NCBI RefSeq assembly: GCF_003287935.1
Contig: NZ_CP030287.1
Coordinates: forward strand, 5,721,022-5,785,021
Source: Streptomyces sp. ICC1
GTDB lineage: Bacteria > Actinomycetota > Actinomycetes > Streptomycetales > Streptomycetaceae
DNA: 64,000 nt
Direction of reading: 5' to 3'
Shown here: piece by piece, positions 51,319 to 59,286 of the stretch
Layout: each line of letters starts with the position of its first letter
Numbering within the stretch: the first letter of the stretch is position 1
Translations under genes and position numbers: made by a program
Notes under the pieces: generated by a model
The model's input: only the letters and a program-made list of their open reading frames with translations
The model's database searches: none
Told to the model about the DNA's origin: nothing

Positions 51319-51600
51319 GAGTGTTTCCTTCTGGTGGTCGAACGAAAGCGGACCCGAGCGATCCGCTCCCTTACCCACCGTGCGAAGGCGTTCGACGGAG
51401 CGCAACAGGAACATCGGCCCCCGCACCCCCGGTGCGGGCTGCGTACGGGCTTCGCGCACGCGTCCGGGGGCGGCTCACCCCACCCGGGGAAAACCCGCCC
51501 GCGGACAGGCCGTTTGAGTGAAGCAGCGGAACCAACCCTCTGTGCGGGCAGTTGATCAGGGCGCTCCACTAGCGGGCACTCGTGCGACAAAAGGATCAAG

Positions 51601-52011
51601 ATGCTCAAGAAGATCATGACTGCTGCCGCGGTCACCGCCGCCGCCGTCGGCGCGGGCGCTGCTGTTGCGGCCCCGGCCATGGCCATCGGCAACGACAACG
51701 GGATCAACACCGTCAACGGAAACGGTGCCCAGCAGATCTACGGCAACCAGAAGACGCACGGCGACATGAGCCCGCAGCTCGGCGTCGTCCAGGGCACCCT
51801 GAACAAGCCCTGCATCGGCCTGCCCGTCAAGGTCAACGCCCAGTCGCTGATCGCCCTGGTCAACGTCGGTGTCCAGGACATCAACGTCCTGTCCAACCCG
51901 CAGAACCAGCAGTGCACCGAGAACTCCACCCAGGCCAAGGGCGACGAGCCGCTCTCGCACATCCTCAGCAACATCCCGGTCCTGTCTGGCAACGGCTCCG
52001 TCGGCAGCTGA
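51601..52011 (+). CDS. Rodlin
   Basis: A 136-residue rodlin (RdlA/RdlB family). The signal peptide MLKKIMTAAAVTAAAVGAGA ends after AMA near residue 28. The mature protein shows the rodlin sequence: GNDNGINTVNGNGAQQIYGN, KTHGDMSPQLGVVQGTLNKP, CIGLPVKVNAQSLIALVNVG and VQDINVLSNPQNQQCTENST. Rodlins align chaplin fibrils into the rodlet layer of aerial hyphae and spores. S. coelicolor carries two; only one is seen here. The 282-base region 51319-51600 shared with the divergent IPxIP gene should contain developmental promoters; a small CCCGCACC/GGTGCGGG hairpin is visible near 51424. Confidence 0.96.
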   Translation: MLKKIMTAAAVTAAAVGAGAAVAAPAMAIGNDNGINTVNGNGAQQIYGNQKTHGDMSPQLGVVQGTLNKPCIGLPVKVNAQSLIALVNVGVQDINVLSNPQNQQCTENSTQAKGDEPLSHILSNIPVLSGNGSVGS

Positions 52012-52062
52012 TCTCCGCTCCCGCATTGCGGTCCGGGCGCCCGGCGCCCGTGGAGCGATGAA

Positions 52063-52099
52063 CGAGGGCCCCGGCAGCTTCCAGCTGCTGGGGCCCTCG
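52063..52099. terminator. Bidirectional terminator after rodlin
   Basis: 17-bp arms (52063-52079, 52083-52099) with one G-T mismatch and a TCC loop, starting CGAGGGCCCC, between convergent genes. Confidence 0.87.
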
Positions 52100-52116
52100 T
52101 GTGCGCTCCGGCCCGC

Positions 52117-52767
52117 TCAGCCGGTCCAGAAGTCCCACCAGCGGGTCAGGATCAGCATCCCGATCACGCCGGTGTGCAGGACGGGCGGGGCCCAGCCGAA
52201 CTCGGCGAAGAAGCTCCGCACGGGGGCGGGCGCGGGGAGGATGCCCGTACGCACGGTGTACGCGGTGACCGCCCAGAACATCACGAGGGTGGCCACCCAG
52301 GTGAGGCAGCACCACAGGCAGAGCGCGTTGATCTCGTAGAGCGACTGGACCATGAGCCAGGAGCAGAATCCGACGCCGAAGAGCATTCCCGCGTCGAGTC
52401 CCAGCCAGAACCAGCCCCGGTGGCGGGCGCCGGCCAGCAGGCCCGCGCCGACGCACACGACCGCCCCGTAGGCGACCAGCCCCAGCATCGGGTTCGGGAA
52501 GCCGAAGGCCGCCGCCTGCTCGCTCTTCATCACGCTGCCGCAGGAGACGACCGGGTTCAGACTGCAGGCGGGCTTGAAGTTCGGGTTCTCCAGCAGCAGG
52601 AACTTGTCGAGGGTGATGACCCAGGCGGCCAGCACTCCCGCGGCCCCGGTGAGCACCAGCAGCCAGCCGAGCGCGCGGGGGGCGGCGGGCGGCTTTGCGT
52701 CGTCGTGGTTGCGCGGATGCCCTTGCTGGCGGGGCACGCCCACGGTATTCGTTGCCATACGGCTCAT
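52117..52767 (-). CDS. Vitamin K epoxide reductase family protein
   Basis: A 216-residue membrane protein with four to five helices. The VKOR active-site features are present: the cysteine pair of the loop (KPACSLNPVVSCGSVM) and the C-x-x-C-type redox centre in YEINALCLWCCLTW. Bacterial VKOR homologues reoxidise DsbA-like proteins and so drive disulfide formation outside the cell, useful for neighbouring two-cysteine chaplin and rodlin. ATG 52767 follows GGAGG. Confidence 0.92.
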   Translation of the reverse strand: MSRMATNTVGVPRQQGHPRNHDDAKPPAAPRALGWLLVLTGAAGVLAAWVITLDKFLLLENPNFKPACSLNPVVSCGSVMKSEQAAAFGFPNPMLGLVAYGAVVCVGAGLLAGARHRGWFWLGLDAGMLFGVGFCSWLMVQSLYEINALCLWCCLTWVATLVMFWAVTAYTVRTGILPAPAPVRSFFAEFGWAPPVLHTGVIGMLILTRWWDFWTG

Positions 52768-52951
52768 CGTCCCGCCTCCGCATCCCAAATCCGGACCAAC
52801 CATGCTCATGGGCAAGGAGGTTGACCTGAAGGGGTGGCGGGAACCCCCGATGCTTCCCGGACGTTTTACCGAACCCCGGACGTGATGTCAGACCCAGGGG
52901 CTACGTTGAGCGTCCGCGAAGTGACAAGCTGCGACGGCCTGGAGACCCACC

Positions 52952-53722
52952 TTGAGCGATCCGTACGAGACAACCGAGGCGCACCTCGAGCGACTCCTGG
53001 GCCGCGCCCTCAACTCCTTCGACCTGCCCGACCGCTTGGTCGAGCGCCTGCGCACGGCACTCGCCCACAGTTCTTCGCTCTTCACCACCCGCCACGGTCC
53101 GGCGTCGGGCAGGTGGCGGGAGACCCGCCGGCACACCTACCTGCTGGCCGACGGCGGGTCGGTGGCCCTGTGGGAGCTGGCGCACCGCGGGGAGGACGAC
53201 CTCTCCATACGCCACGAGGTCTTCGCCAGCAGGGCGGAGACCTGCCTCGCGGTGGCCCGGCTGTTCGGCGAGACCCCCTCGCAAGTGGCCCGGGACCTCA
53301 CGGAGGCGACGGCCGAGGAGGAGCCCGCGAGCGACATCGCCGTGCTGAGCGCGCTGTTCTCGAACCCGACCCCGGCCCAGCGGCACCGCGACTACACGGT
53401 GGAGGACTCCGCGGACCACGCCCGCCGCGTACTGCGCCGCGCGGAGAACCCGGACCGGCCGGGCGAGAGCGTGTCGCTGCTGCTGCGCTCGGCGTACGCG
53501 CACCAGATCACGCAGGCGTTCGGCACCCGGCAGTGCCTGTCGGACGGGCGCAACGCCGGTTTCAGCCTGTACGAGCACGCGTTCGTCCTGCTGGACGGGA
53601 GCGAGCTCAGCCTGTGGGAGGTCGAGCACACGGCCACGCCGGACGGGCGGCACATGTGCGAGGTGTACGAGACGGAGACGGCCGCGCGCGGAGCCATGGA
53701 GCTCCGCGGGCGGGTCAGGTGA
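52952..53722 (+). CDS. DUF6227-type conserved protein
   Basis: A 256-residue soluble protein typical of Streptomyces with no known function. Characteristic parts: ETTEAHLERLLGRALNSFDL, a beta-rich segment with VALWELAHRG, and the second, similar LYEHAFVLLDGSELSLWEVE near the C-terminus, hinting at an internal duplication. Starts at TTG 52952 with GGAG eight bases upstream, a rare start codon. It ends 10 bases before the convergent fruA gene. Confidence 0.75.
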   Translation: MSDPYETTEAHLERLLGRALNSFDLPDRLVERLRTALAHSSSLFTTRHGPASGRWRETRRHTYLLADGGSVALWELAHRGEDDLSIRHEVFASRAETCLAVARLFGETPSQVARDLTEATAEEEPASDIAVLSALFSNPTPAQRHRDYTVEDSADHARRVLRRAENPDRPGESVSLLLRSAYAHQITQAFGTRQCLSDGRNAGFSLYEHAFVLLDGSELSLWEVEHTATPDGRHMCEVYETETAARGAMELRGRVR

Positions 53723-53732
53723 GCCGGTCGGC

Positions 53733-55769
53733 TCAGGCGGCGACGGTGACCTTCACGGGCTCGGCGCCGGCGGTCTCGGCTTCGGCGGGCCCGGCTCCGG
53801 CGGCGGTGGCCGTCGGGGTCTCGTTCCGCTTGCGCATGCCCTTGAGGAGGACGACCAGACCGGCGGTGGTGGCCGTACCGGCGGCGATGGCGATCAGGTA
53901 GAGCAGCGGGTTGCCGATCAGCGGGATGACGAAGATGCCGCCGTGCGGGGCGCGCAGGGTGCACTCGAAGGCCATCGAGAGCGCTCCGGTGACCGCCCCG
54001 CCGGCCATCGCGGCCGGGATCACGCGCAGCGGGTCGGCCGCGGCGAAGGGGATGGCGCCCTCGCTGATGAAGGAGGCGCCGAGGAACCAGGCGGCCTTGC
54101 CGTTCTCGCGCTCGGTCTTGGAGAAGAGCCGGCCGCGGACGGTGGTGGCCAGCGCCATCGCGAGCGGCGGGACCATGCCGGCGGCCATCACGGCGGCCAT
54201 GACCTTGAGGCTGCCCTCGTTGGGGGTGGCGAGGCCGCCGATGGCGAAGGCGTAGGCGACCTTGTTGAGCGGGCCGCCGAGGTCGAAGCACATCATCAGG
54301 CCGAGGATGACGCCGAGGATGATCGCGTTGGCGCCGGAGAGGCCGGACAGCCAGTCGGTGAGGGCCTGCTGGAGCGAGGCGACGGGCTTGCCGACCACCA
54401 GGAACATCAGGAACGCGGTGACGGCGGATCCGATGAGCGGCAGCACGACCACCGGCATGATCCCGCGCAGGGCGACGGGGATCTTCAGCTTCTGGACGGC
54501 GAGGACGGTGCCGCCCGCGATGAGGCCGGCGATCAGACCGCCGAGGAAGCCGGCGTTGATGGTGAGGGCGACGGCGCCGCCGACGAACCCGGGGACGAGG
54601 CCGGGCCGGTCGGCCATGCCGTAGGCGATGTAGCCGGCGAGGACGGGGACGAGGAAGCCGAAGGCGAGGCCGCCGGTCTGGAAGAGCAGTGCTGCCCAGC
54701 TGGCGGCTTCGGTCCAGACGAAGTGCTCGGCGACGGAGGGGGCGGTGTTGATCTCGTACCCGCCGATGGCGAAGGCGAGGGCGATGAGGAGTCCGCCGGC
54801 GGCGACGAAGGGGACCATGTAGCTGACGCCGGACATCAGCCAGGTGCGGAGCTTGGCGCCGTAGCCGTCCTGTGGTTCGCCGGCCTCTTCGACGGGGGTC
54901 CGGGCGGAGTCCGCGACCTCCCCGCGGTCCGCCTTGTCGCGGGCCTCCTGGAGGAGTTCGGCGGGGCGGTTGATGCCGGCCTTGACGCCGACGTCGACCG
55001 TGGGCTTGCCGGCGAAGCGGGCGCGTTCCCTGACCGGGACGTCGTGGGCGAAGACGACCGCGTCGGCGGTGGCGATGGCCTCGGGGGTCAGCTTGGTGAA
55101 GCCGGCGGAGCCCTGGGTTTCGACCGTGAGCTCGATACCGGCCTCGGCGGCGGCCTGTTGGAGGGACTCGGCCGCCATGTAGGTGTGGGCGATGCCGGTG
55201 GGGCAGGAGGTGACGGCCACGATCCGGAACGGCTCCGCCGCGTGGGGGGCTCCGCCCCCGGAACCCCGCTCCTCAACCGCCGGAGGGACTGGATTCGGCA
55301 CCGGAGGGGCTGCATCGGGCTCGCCCGCGACCAGGGCTGCGACTTCTTCCGGGGTCGTGGCCCCGCGGAGGGCGGCGACGAAGTCGGGGCGCATCAGGCG
55401 GCGGGCCAGGGTGGAGAGGATGGAGAGGTGGGCGTCGTCGGCGCCGGCGGGGGCGGCTATCAGGAAGATCAGGTCCGCCGGGCCGTCCGGGGCGCCGAAG
55501 TCGATGCCCGACGGGGAGCGGCCGAAGGCCAGGGTGGGGGCCGTCACGTGGGTGGAGCGGCAGTGGGGTATGCCTATGCCGCCCTCCAGGCCGGTCGGCA
55601 TCTGGGCCTCGCGCGCCGCGACGTTGGCCAGGAAGCCGTCCAGGTCGGTGACCCGGCCCAGCGTCACCATCCGTTCGGCGAGGGCACGTGCCGCCCCCTC
55701 CTTGGACTCGGCGGACAGGTCGAGGTCGACCAGTTCGGCCCGCAGGGGGCACGGCATCATTTCGCTCAT
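53733..55769 (-). CDS. fruA: Fructose PTS enzyme II (EIIABC)
   Basis: A 678-residue phosphotransferase permease. The EIIA domain has the phospho-acceptor His69 in GIGIPHCRS; the EIIB domain has Cys189 in VTSCPTGIAHTYMAAE; the EIIC domain has eight or more membrane helices (MSGVSYMVPFVAAGGLLIAL; APHGGIFVIPLIGNPLLYLI). It imports fructose as fructose-1-phosphate. The A-B linker (residues about 150-180) is encoded by a dispersed Streptomyces palindromic repeat (55241-55295). ATG 55769 overlaps the kinase gene stop by four bases. Confidence 0.96.
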   Translation of the reverse strand: MSEMMPCPLRAELVDLDLSAESKEGAARALAERMVTLGRVTDLDGFLANVAAREAQMPTGLEGGIGIPHCRSTHVTAPTLAFGRSPSGIDFGAPDGPADLIFLIAAPAGADDAHLSILSTLARRLMRPDFVAALRGATTPEEVAALVAGEPDAAPPVPNPVPPAVEERGSGGGAPHAAEPFRIVAVTSCPTGIAHTYMAAESLQQAAAEAGIELTVETQGSAGFTKLTPEAIATADAVVFAHDVPVRERARFAGKPTVDVGVKAGINRPAELLQEARDKADRGEVADSARTPVEEAGEPQDGYGAKLRTWLMSGVSYMVPFVAAGGLLIALAFAIGGYEINTAPSVAEHFVWTEAASWAALLFQTGGLAFGFLVPVLAGYIAYGMADRPGLVPGFVGGAVALTINAGFLGGLIAGLIAGGTVLAVQKLKIPVALRGIMPVVVLPLIGSAVTAFLMFLVVGKPVASLQQALTDWLSGLSGANAIILGVILGLMMCFDLGGPLNKVAYAFAIGGLATPNEGSLKVMAAVMAAGMVPPLAMALATTVRGRLFSKTERENGKAAWFLGASFISEGAIPFAAADPLRVIPAAMAGGAVTGALSMAFECTLRAPHGGIFVIPLIGNPLLYLIAIAAGTATTAGLVVLLKGMRKRNETPTATAAGAGPAEAETAGAEPVKVTVAA
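55241..55295 (-). repeat. Dispersed palindromic repeat within fruA
   Basis: The stretch contains GGGGGGCTCCGCCCCCGGAA and GCTCCTCAACCGCCGGAGGG, the two halves of a repeat family found in intergenic regions throughout Streptomyces genomes (recalled knowledge). Here it lies in frame in the EIIA-EIIB linker, coding EERGSGGGAPHA. Confidence 0.65.
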
Positions 55770-56719
55770 CGCTCGTCGCTCATTTCGGACAGGGGGAGGT
55801 CCAGGGGCAGGTCCTGGGTGACACGGACCGTGTGGGGTCGCAGGTCCGAGGGGGCCGGCATGGCGCTGCCGGGAAGCTGGACCGCGGCCGCGCCGTGGGC
55901 CAGGGCCGAGGCGAGGGCCGCAGGCCCCGTACCGCCCGCGATCAGGAAGCCGGCGAGGGAGGCGTCGCCCGCGCCGACGTTGCTGCGGACCGAGGAGACC
56001 GCGGCCGTGCCGTAGTACGTGCCCTCCTCCTCGACCAGGAGCTGGCCGTCCGCGCCGAGGGAGGCCAGGACCGCGCCCGCGCCGAGCGAGCGCAGTTCCT
56101 CGGCCGCCTTGACCACGTCGCCGAGGGTGGCGAGCGGGCGCCCGACCGCCGCCGCGAGCTCCGCGGCGTTCGGCTTGATCACGTCCGGGCGGGCCGGGAG
56201 CGCCGCGAGCAGCGCCGGGCCGGAGGTGTCCAGGGCGATCCGGGTGCCCGCCGCGTGGGCGCGGGCGACGATCTCGGCGTACCACTCGGGCCGCAGGCCG
56301 CGCGGGAGGCTGCCGCAGCAGGCGATCCAGTCGGCGTCGCCCGAGGAGGTGCGGACGGTCTCCAGGAGGAGCGCCGATTCGCCGCCGGTCAGTTCGGGAC
56401 CGGCCGCGTTGATCTTGGTGAGGGTGCCGTCGGGTTCCGCGACGGAGATGTTGGAGCGGGTCTGGCCGGCGATGGACACCGCCGTGACGTCCACGCCCTG
56501 CGCGCCGAGGAGTTCGGCGATCAGCGTGCCCGGTGCGCCGCCGAGCGGCAGGACCGCCGTCGTACGGACGCCCGCGGCGGCGACCGCGCGGGAGACGTTC
56601 ACGCCCTTGCCCCCGGGGTCGACCCGGTCGCCGGTGGCGCGCAGGACCTCACCGCGGTCCAGCGAGGGGACTTCGTACGTCCGGTCGAGGGAGGGGTTGG
56701 GGGTGACGGTGAGGATCAT
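55766..56719 (-). CDS. fruK: 1-phosphofructokinase
   Basis: A 317-residue PfkB-family kinase that turns fructose-1-phosphate from the PTS into fructose-1,6-bisphosphate. Features: MILTVTPNPSLDRTYEV, DPGGKGVNVSRAVAAAG, PLGGAPGTLIAELL, and SNVGAGDASLAGFLIA with the catalytic Asp. Four-base overlaps connect it to deoR upstream and fruA downstream. Confidence 0.95.
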   Translation of the reverse strand: MILTVTPNPSLDRTYEVPSLDRGEVLRATGDRVDPGGKGVNVSRAVAAAGVRTTAVLPLGGAPGTLIAELLGAQGVDVTAVSIAGQTRSNISVAEPDGTLTKINAAGPELTGGESALLLETVRTSSGDADWIACCGSLPRGLRPEWYAEIVARAHAAGTRIALDTSGPALLAALPARPDVIKPNAAELAAAVGRPLATLGDVVKAAEELRSLGAGAVLASLGADGQLLVEEEGTYYGTAAVSSVRSNVGAGDASLAGFLIAGGTGPAALASALAHGAAAVQLPGSAMPAPSDLRPHTVRVTQDLPLDLPLSEMSDER

Positions 56720-57489
56720 ACGAGCACAACTTCCGTACCTGCGGCCTCGATCGCCGCTTTGTGGGCGGGGTCGAGCCCCGAGTCCGTGATGAGGAGGTCG
56801 ACGTCGGCGAAGGTGCCGAAGCACGCGAAGTGCTCCTGGCCCGCCTTCGCGGAGTCGGCGAGGAGGACGACGCGGCGGGCGGCGGCGATCGCGGCCCGCT
56901 TGACGGCGGCCTCGGCGAGGTCGGGGGTGGTCAGACCGCCCTCGGCGCTGAACCCGTTGGTCGCGAGGAAGGCGACGTCGGCGCGGATCTCGGCGTACGC
57001 GCGCAGCGCCCACGCGTCGACGGCGGCCCGGGTGCGGTGGCGGACCCGGCCGCCGACGAGGTGGAGGTCGATGCCGGCGTGGTCGGCGAGCCGGGCGGCG
57101 ACGGGCAGCGCGTGGGTGACGACGGTGAGCGCCGTGTCGAGGGGCACGGCGGCCGCGAGGCGGGCCACGGTGCTGCCGGCGTCGAGGACGACGCTGCCGC
57201 CGTCGGGGAGCTCGGCGAGGGCGGCGTCCGCGATGCGGTCCTTCTCGTCGGCGGCGGTGGCCTCGCGCTCGGTGAGGTCCGGCTCGAAGTCGAGGCGGCC
57301 GGCCGGTATGGCTCCGCCGTGCACCCGGCGCAGGAAGCCGGCCCGGTCCAGGGCCTTGAGGTCGCGGCGCACGGTCTCCGCCGTGACCTGGAACTGCTCG
57401 GCCAGGGACAGGACGTCGACGCGGCCCGCCTCGCGGGCGAGGCGGAGGATCTCCTGCTGGCGCTCGGGTGCGTACATGGGGTTCGGCAT
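56716..57489 (-). CDS. DeoR-family regulator of fructose operon
   Basis: A 257-residue sugar-phosphate-responsive repressor. Winged helix: RQQEILRLAREAGRVDVLSL and VTAETVRRDLKALDRAGFLR; DeoR sensor domain: PDGGSVVLDAGSTVARLAAA, then FLATNGFSAEGGLTTPD and SAKAGQEHFACFG. First gene of the operon and coupled to fruK, it probably represses it and is released by fructose-1-phosphate. The ATG at 57489 lies inside a possible operator; ATG 57477 (MYAPERQQ) is the more likely start if that site is used. Confidence 0.92.
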   Translation of the reverse strand: MPNPMYAPERQQEILRLAREAGRVDVLSLAEQFQVTAETVRRDLKALDRAGFLRRVHGGAIPAGRLDFEPDLTEREATAADEKDRIADAALAELPDGGSVVLDAGSTVARLAAAVPLDTALTVVTHALPVAARLADHAGIDLHLVGGRVRHRTRAAVDAWALRAYAEIRADVAFLATNGFSAEGGLTTPDLAEAAVKRAAIAAARRVVLLADSAKAGQEHFACFGTFADVDLLITDSGLDPAHKAAIEAAGTEVVLV

Positions 57490-57611
57490 GTCCGTTCAGG
57501 TCCGTTCGAGTCCGACGAATGCCCGACTCTGTGGGTTCGGCTTCAGCGTACGCCCGGTTTGGCCCGAAGAAAAGCAAAACGGGCATGCCCGCCAACAGAA
57601 GCGGACATGCC
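57485..57611. promoter_or_regulatory. Candidate DeoR operator pair of the fru operon
   Basis: GGCATGTCCG (57485-57494) and its exact inverted copy CGGACATGCC (57602-57611) bracket the region upstream of deoR. Two GTCCGTTC copies lie next to the first site. They may be repressor sites joined by looping; one overlaps the annotated start codon. Confidence 0.45.
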
Positions 57612-57614
57612 CGT
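57579..57614 (-). terminator. Possible terminator of the DHA2 exporter gene
   Basis: ACGGGCATG (57579-57587) pairs with CATGCCCGT (57606-57614), 18-nt loop, about 20 bases past the exporter stop. It overlaps the candidate operator. Confidence 0.5.
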
Positions 57615-57633
57615 CGAAAGAGAGGACCTTCGG

Positions 57634-59223
57634 CTACCCGGCCGGGACCTTCTCCGGGGCGAGGTCGCCGGCGTACTCCGAGCCGCCCTCGCGCTGCTCG
57701 ATCGGGAGCGTCTTGCGCGGCAGGATGAACATCACGGCGAAGATCGCGACCATGACGGCCGAGACCCACCACAGCGCGTTGTGGAAGCCCTCCACGTACG
57801 GCGCTCCGAAGACCAGGTCGTCGTCGATCACCCCGAAGAAGACCACCGAGGTCAGGCCGAGGCCCAGCGCGTTGCCCATCTGGCCGGTGGTGTTGATCAG
57901 GCCGGACGCCGAGCCGGCGTGCTCGCGCGGCACCTCGGACAGCACCATGTCGTTCAGCGGCGCGACGATCAGGCCCATGCCCGCGCCCATGAGGATCAGC
58001 GGGGCGGCCATCTGCCAGGGGGCGATGTCCATGCCGAAGCGGTCGGACTCCCAGATGTAGAGGAGCAGGCCCGCGGCCATGACCAGCGCACCGGCCTGGA
58101 GCACCTTGCGGCCGAAGCGCGGTACGAGCTTGCCCACGGACACGCCCGCGGCGGCCGAGACGGCCAGCGAGAACGGGATCCCGGTGGAACCGGCCTTCAG
58201 GGCGCTCCAGCCGAGGCCCATCTGCATGTAGAGCGTCCAGACCAGGAAGAAGATGCCGGTCGCGAGGCCGAAGGTCAACTGGACGGCGATGCCGCCCGCG
58301 AAGCTCTTGACCTTGAAGAGGGAGAGCTCGACGAGCGGGGAGCCGTCCTTGCGGATCTTGTACTTCTCGTAGGCAATGAAGGCGGCGAAGACCAGGGGCG
58401 ACGCGATCATGCAGAGCGAGCCCCACAGCGGCCAGTCGTTCTCGCGCCCGTGGGTGAGCGGGAAGATCAGCATGACCAGGGCGAGGGTGGCGAGCACGAC
58501 GCCCACCAGGTCCAGGCGCAGCGCCTTGGGGGCCTTGGACTCGGAGATGAACTTGCGGCCGAGCACCAGGCCGGCGATGCCGACGGGAAGGTTGATCAGG
58601 AAGATCGGGCGCCATTCGAGACCGAGGATGTTCCACTCGGTGAGCAGCGCGCCCAGCATCGGACCCGAGACGGCGCCGAGGCCGACGACGGCGCCGAACA
58701 TGCCGAAGACCTTGCCGCGCTCGTGCGGCGGGAAGGTGACGTGGATGATCGCGAGCACCTGCGGGACCATCATGGCCGCCATGGCGCCCTGGAGGATCCG
58801 GGAGGCGACGAGCACGTCGGGGTTGGGCGCGATGCCGCAGAGCAGCGAAGCGGCCGTGAAGCCGGCTATGCCGATGAGGAAGAGGCGCTTGCGGCCGTAG
58901 ATGTCACCGAGACGGCCGCCGGTGATCAGGCCGGCGGCGAAGGCGAGGGCGTAGCCGGCGGTGATCCACTGGATGGCGCTGGTGGACGCGCCGAGGTCCT
59001 CGCGCATCCGGGGTATCGCGATGTTGACGATCGTGACGTCGACCAGGTCCATGAAGGCCGCGGTCATCACGATGGCGAGCGCCAGCCAGCGGCGGCGGTC
59101 CGCGGGGCTGCCGGTCGGGCTGGTCACGCTGGTCGAGCTGGTGTCTGCGGGGGTGTCGATCCGCTCTTCTTGTGCGGGCCCGTTCTTTCCTTCGGGCGAT
59201 GACTGGGTTGTCTCGGTGCTCAT
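57634..59223 (-). CDS. DHA2-type (EmrB/QacA) multidrug exporter
   Basis: A 529-residue, 14-helix MFS exporter after a 45-residue Ser/Thr-rich N-terminus. MFMDLVDVTIVNIAIP-like helix 1 (AFMDLVDVTIVNIAIPRM), LGDIYGRKR loop, GPMLGALLTEWNILGLEWRP motif C region, and SEVPREHAGSASGLINTTGQ are family features. It should expel lipophilic drugs using the proton gradient. It diverges from a WYL regulator with an inverted repeat between them. Confidence 0.92.
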   Translation of the reverse strand: MSTETTQSSPEGKNGPAQEERIDTPADTSSTSVTSPTGSPADRRRWLALAIVMTAAFMDLVDVTIVNIAIPRMREDLGASTSAIQWITAGYALAFAAGLITGGRLGDIYGRKRLFLIGIAGFTAASLLCGIAPNPDVLVASRILQGAMAAMMVPQVLAIIHVTFPPHERGKVFGMFGAVVGLGAVSGPMLGALLTEWNILGLEWRPIFLINLPVGIAGLVLGRKFISESKAPKALRLDLVGVVLATLALVMLIFPLTHGRENDWPLWGSLCMIASPLVFAAFIAYEKYKIRKDGSPLVELSLFKVKSFAGGIAVQLTFGLATGIFFLVWTLYMQMGLGWSALKAGSTGIPFSLAVSAAAGVSVGKLVPRFGRKVLQAGALVMAAGLLLYIWESDRFGMDIAPWQMAAPLILMGAGMGLIVAPLNDMVLSEVPREHAGSASGLINTTGQMGNALGLGLTSVVFFGVIDDDLVFGAPYVEGFHNALWWVSAVMVAIFAVMFILPRKTLPIEQREGGSEYAGDLAPEKVPAG

Positions 59224-59232
59224 GAGGAGAAA

Positions 59233-59249
59233 CCTAGACGGCATCTAGG
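59233..59249. promoter_or_regulatory. Inverted repeat between exporter and WYL regulator
   Basis: CCTAGA-N5-TCTAGG lies in the 63-base divergent gap, 10 bases upstream of the exporter ATG and about 40 before the regulator. A good candidate operator for the WYL protein. Confidence 0.55.
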
Positions 59250-59286
59250 TCAGCGCGTGTCCTATTTGGCTGGCAATCTTGAATCC

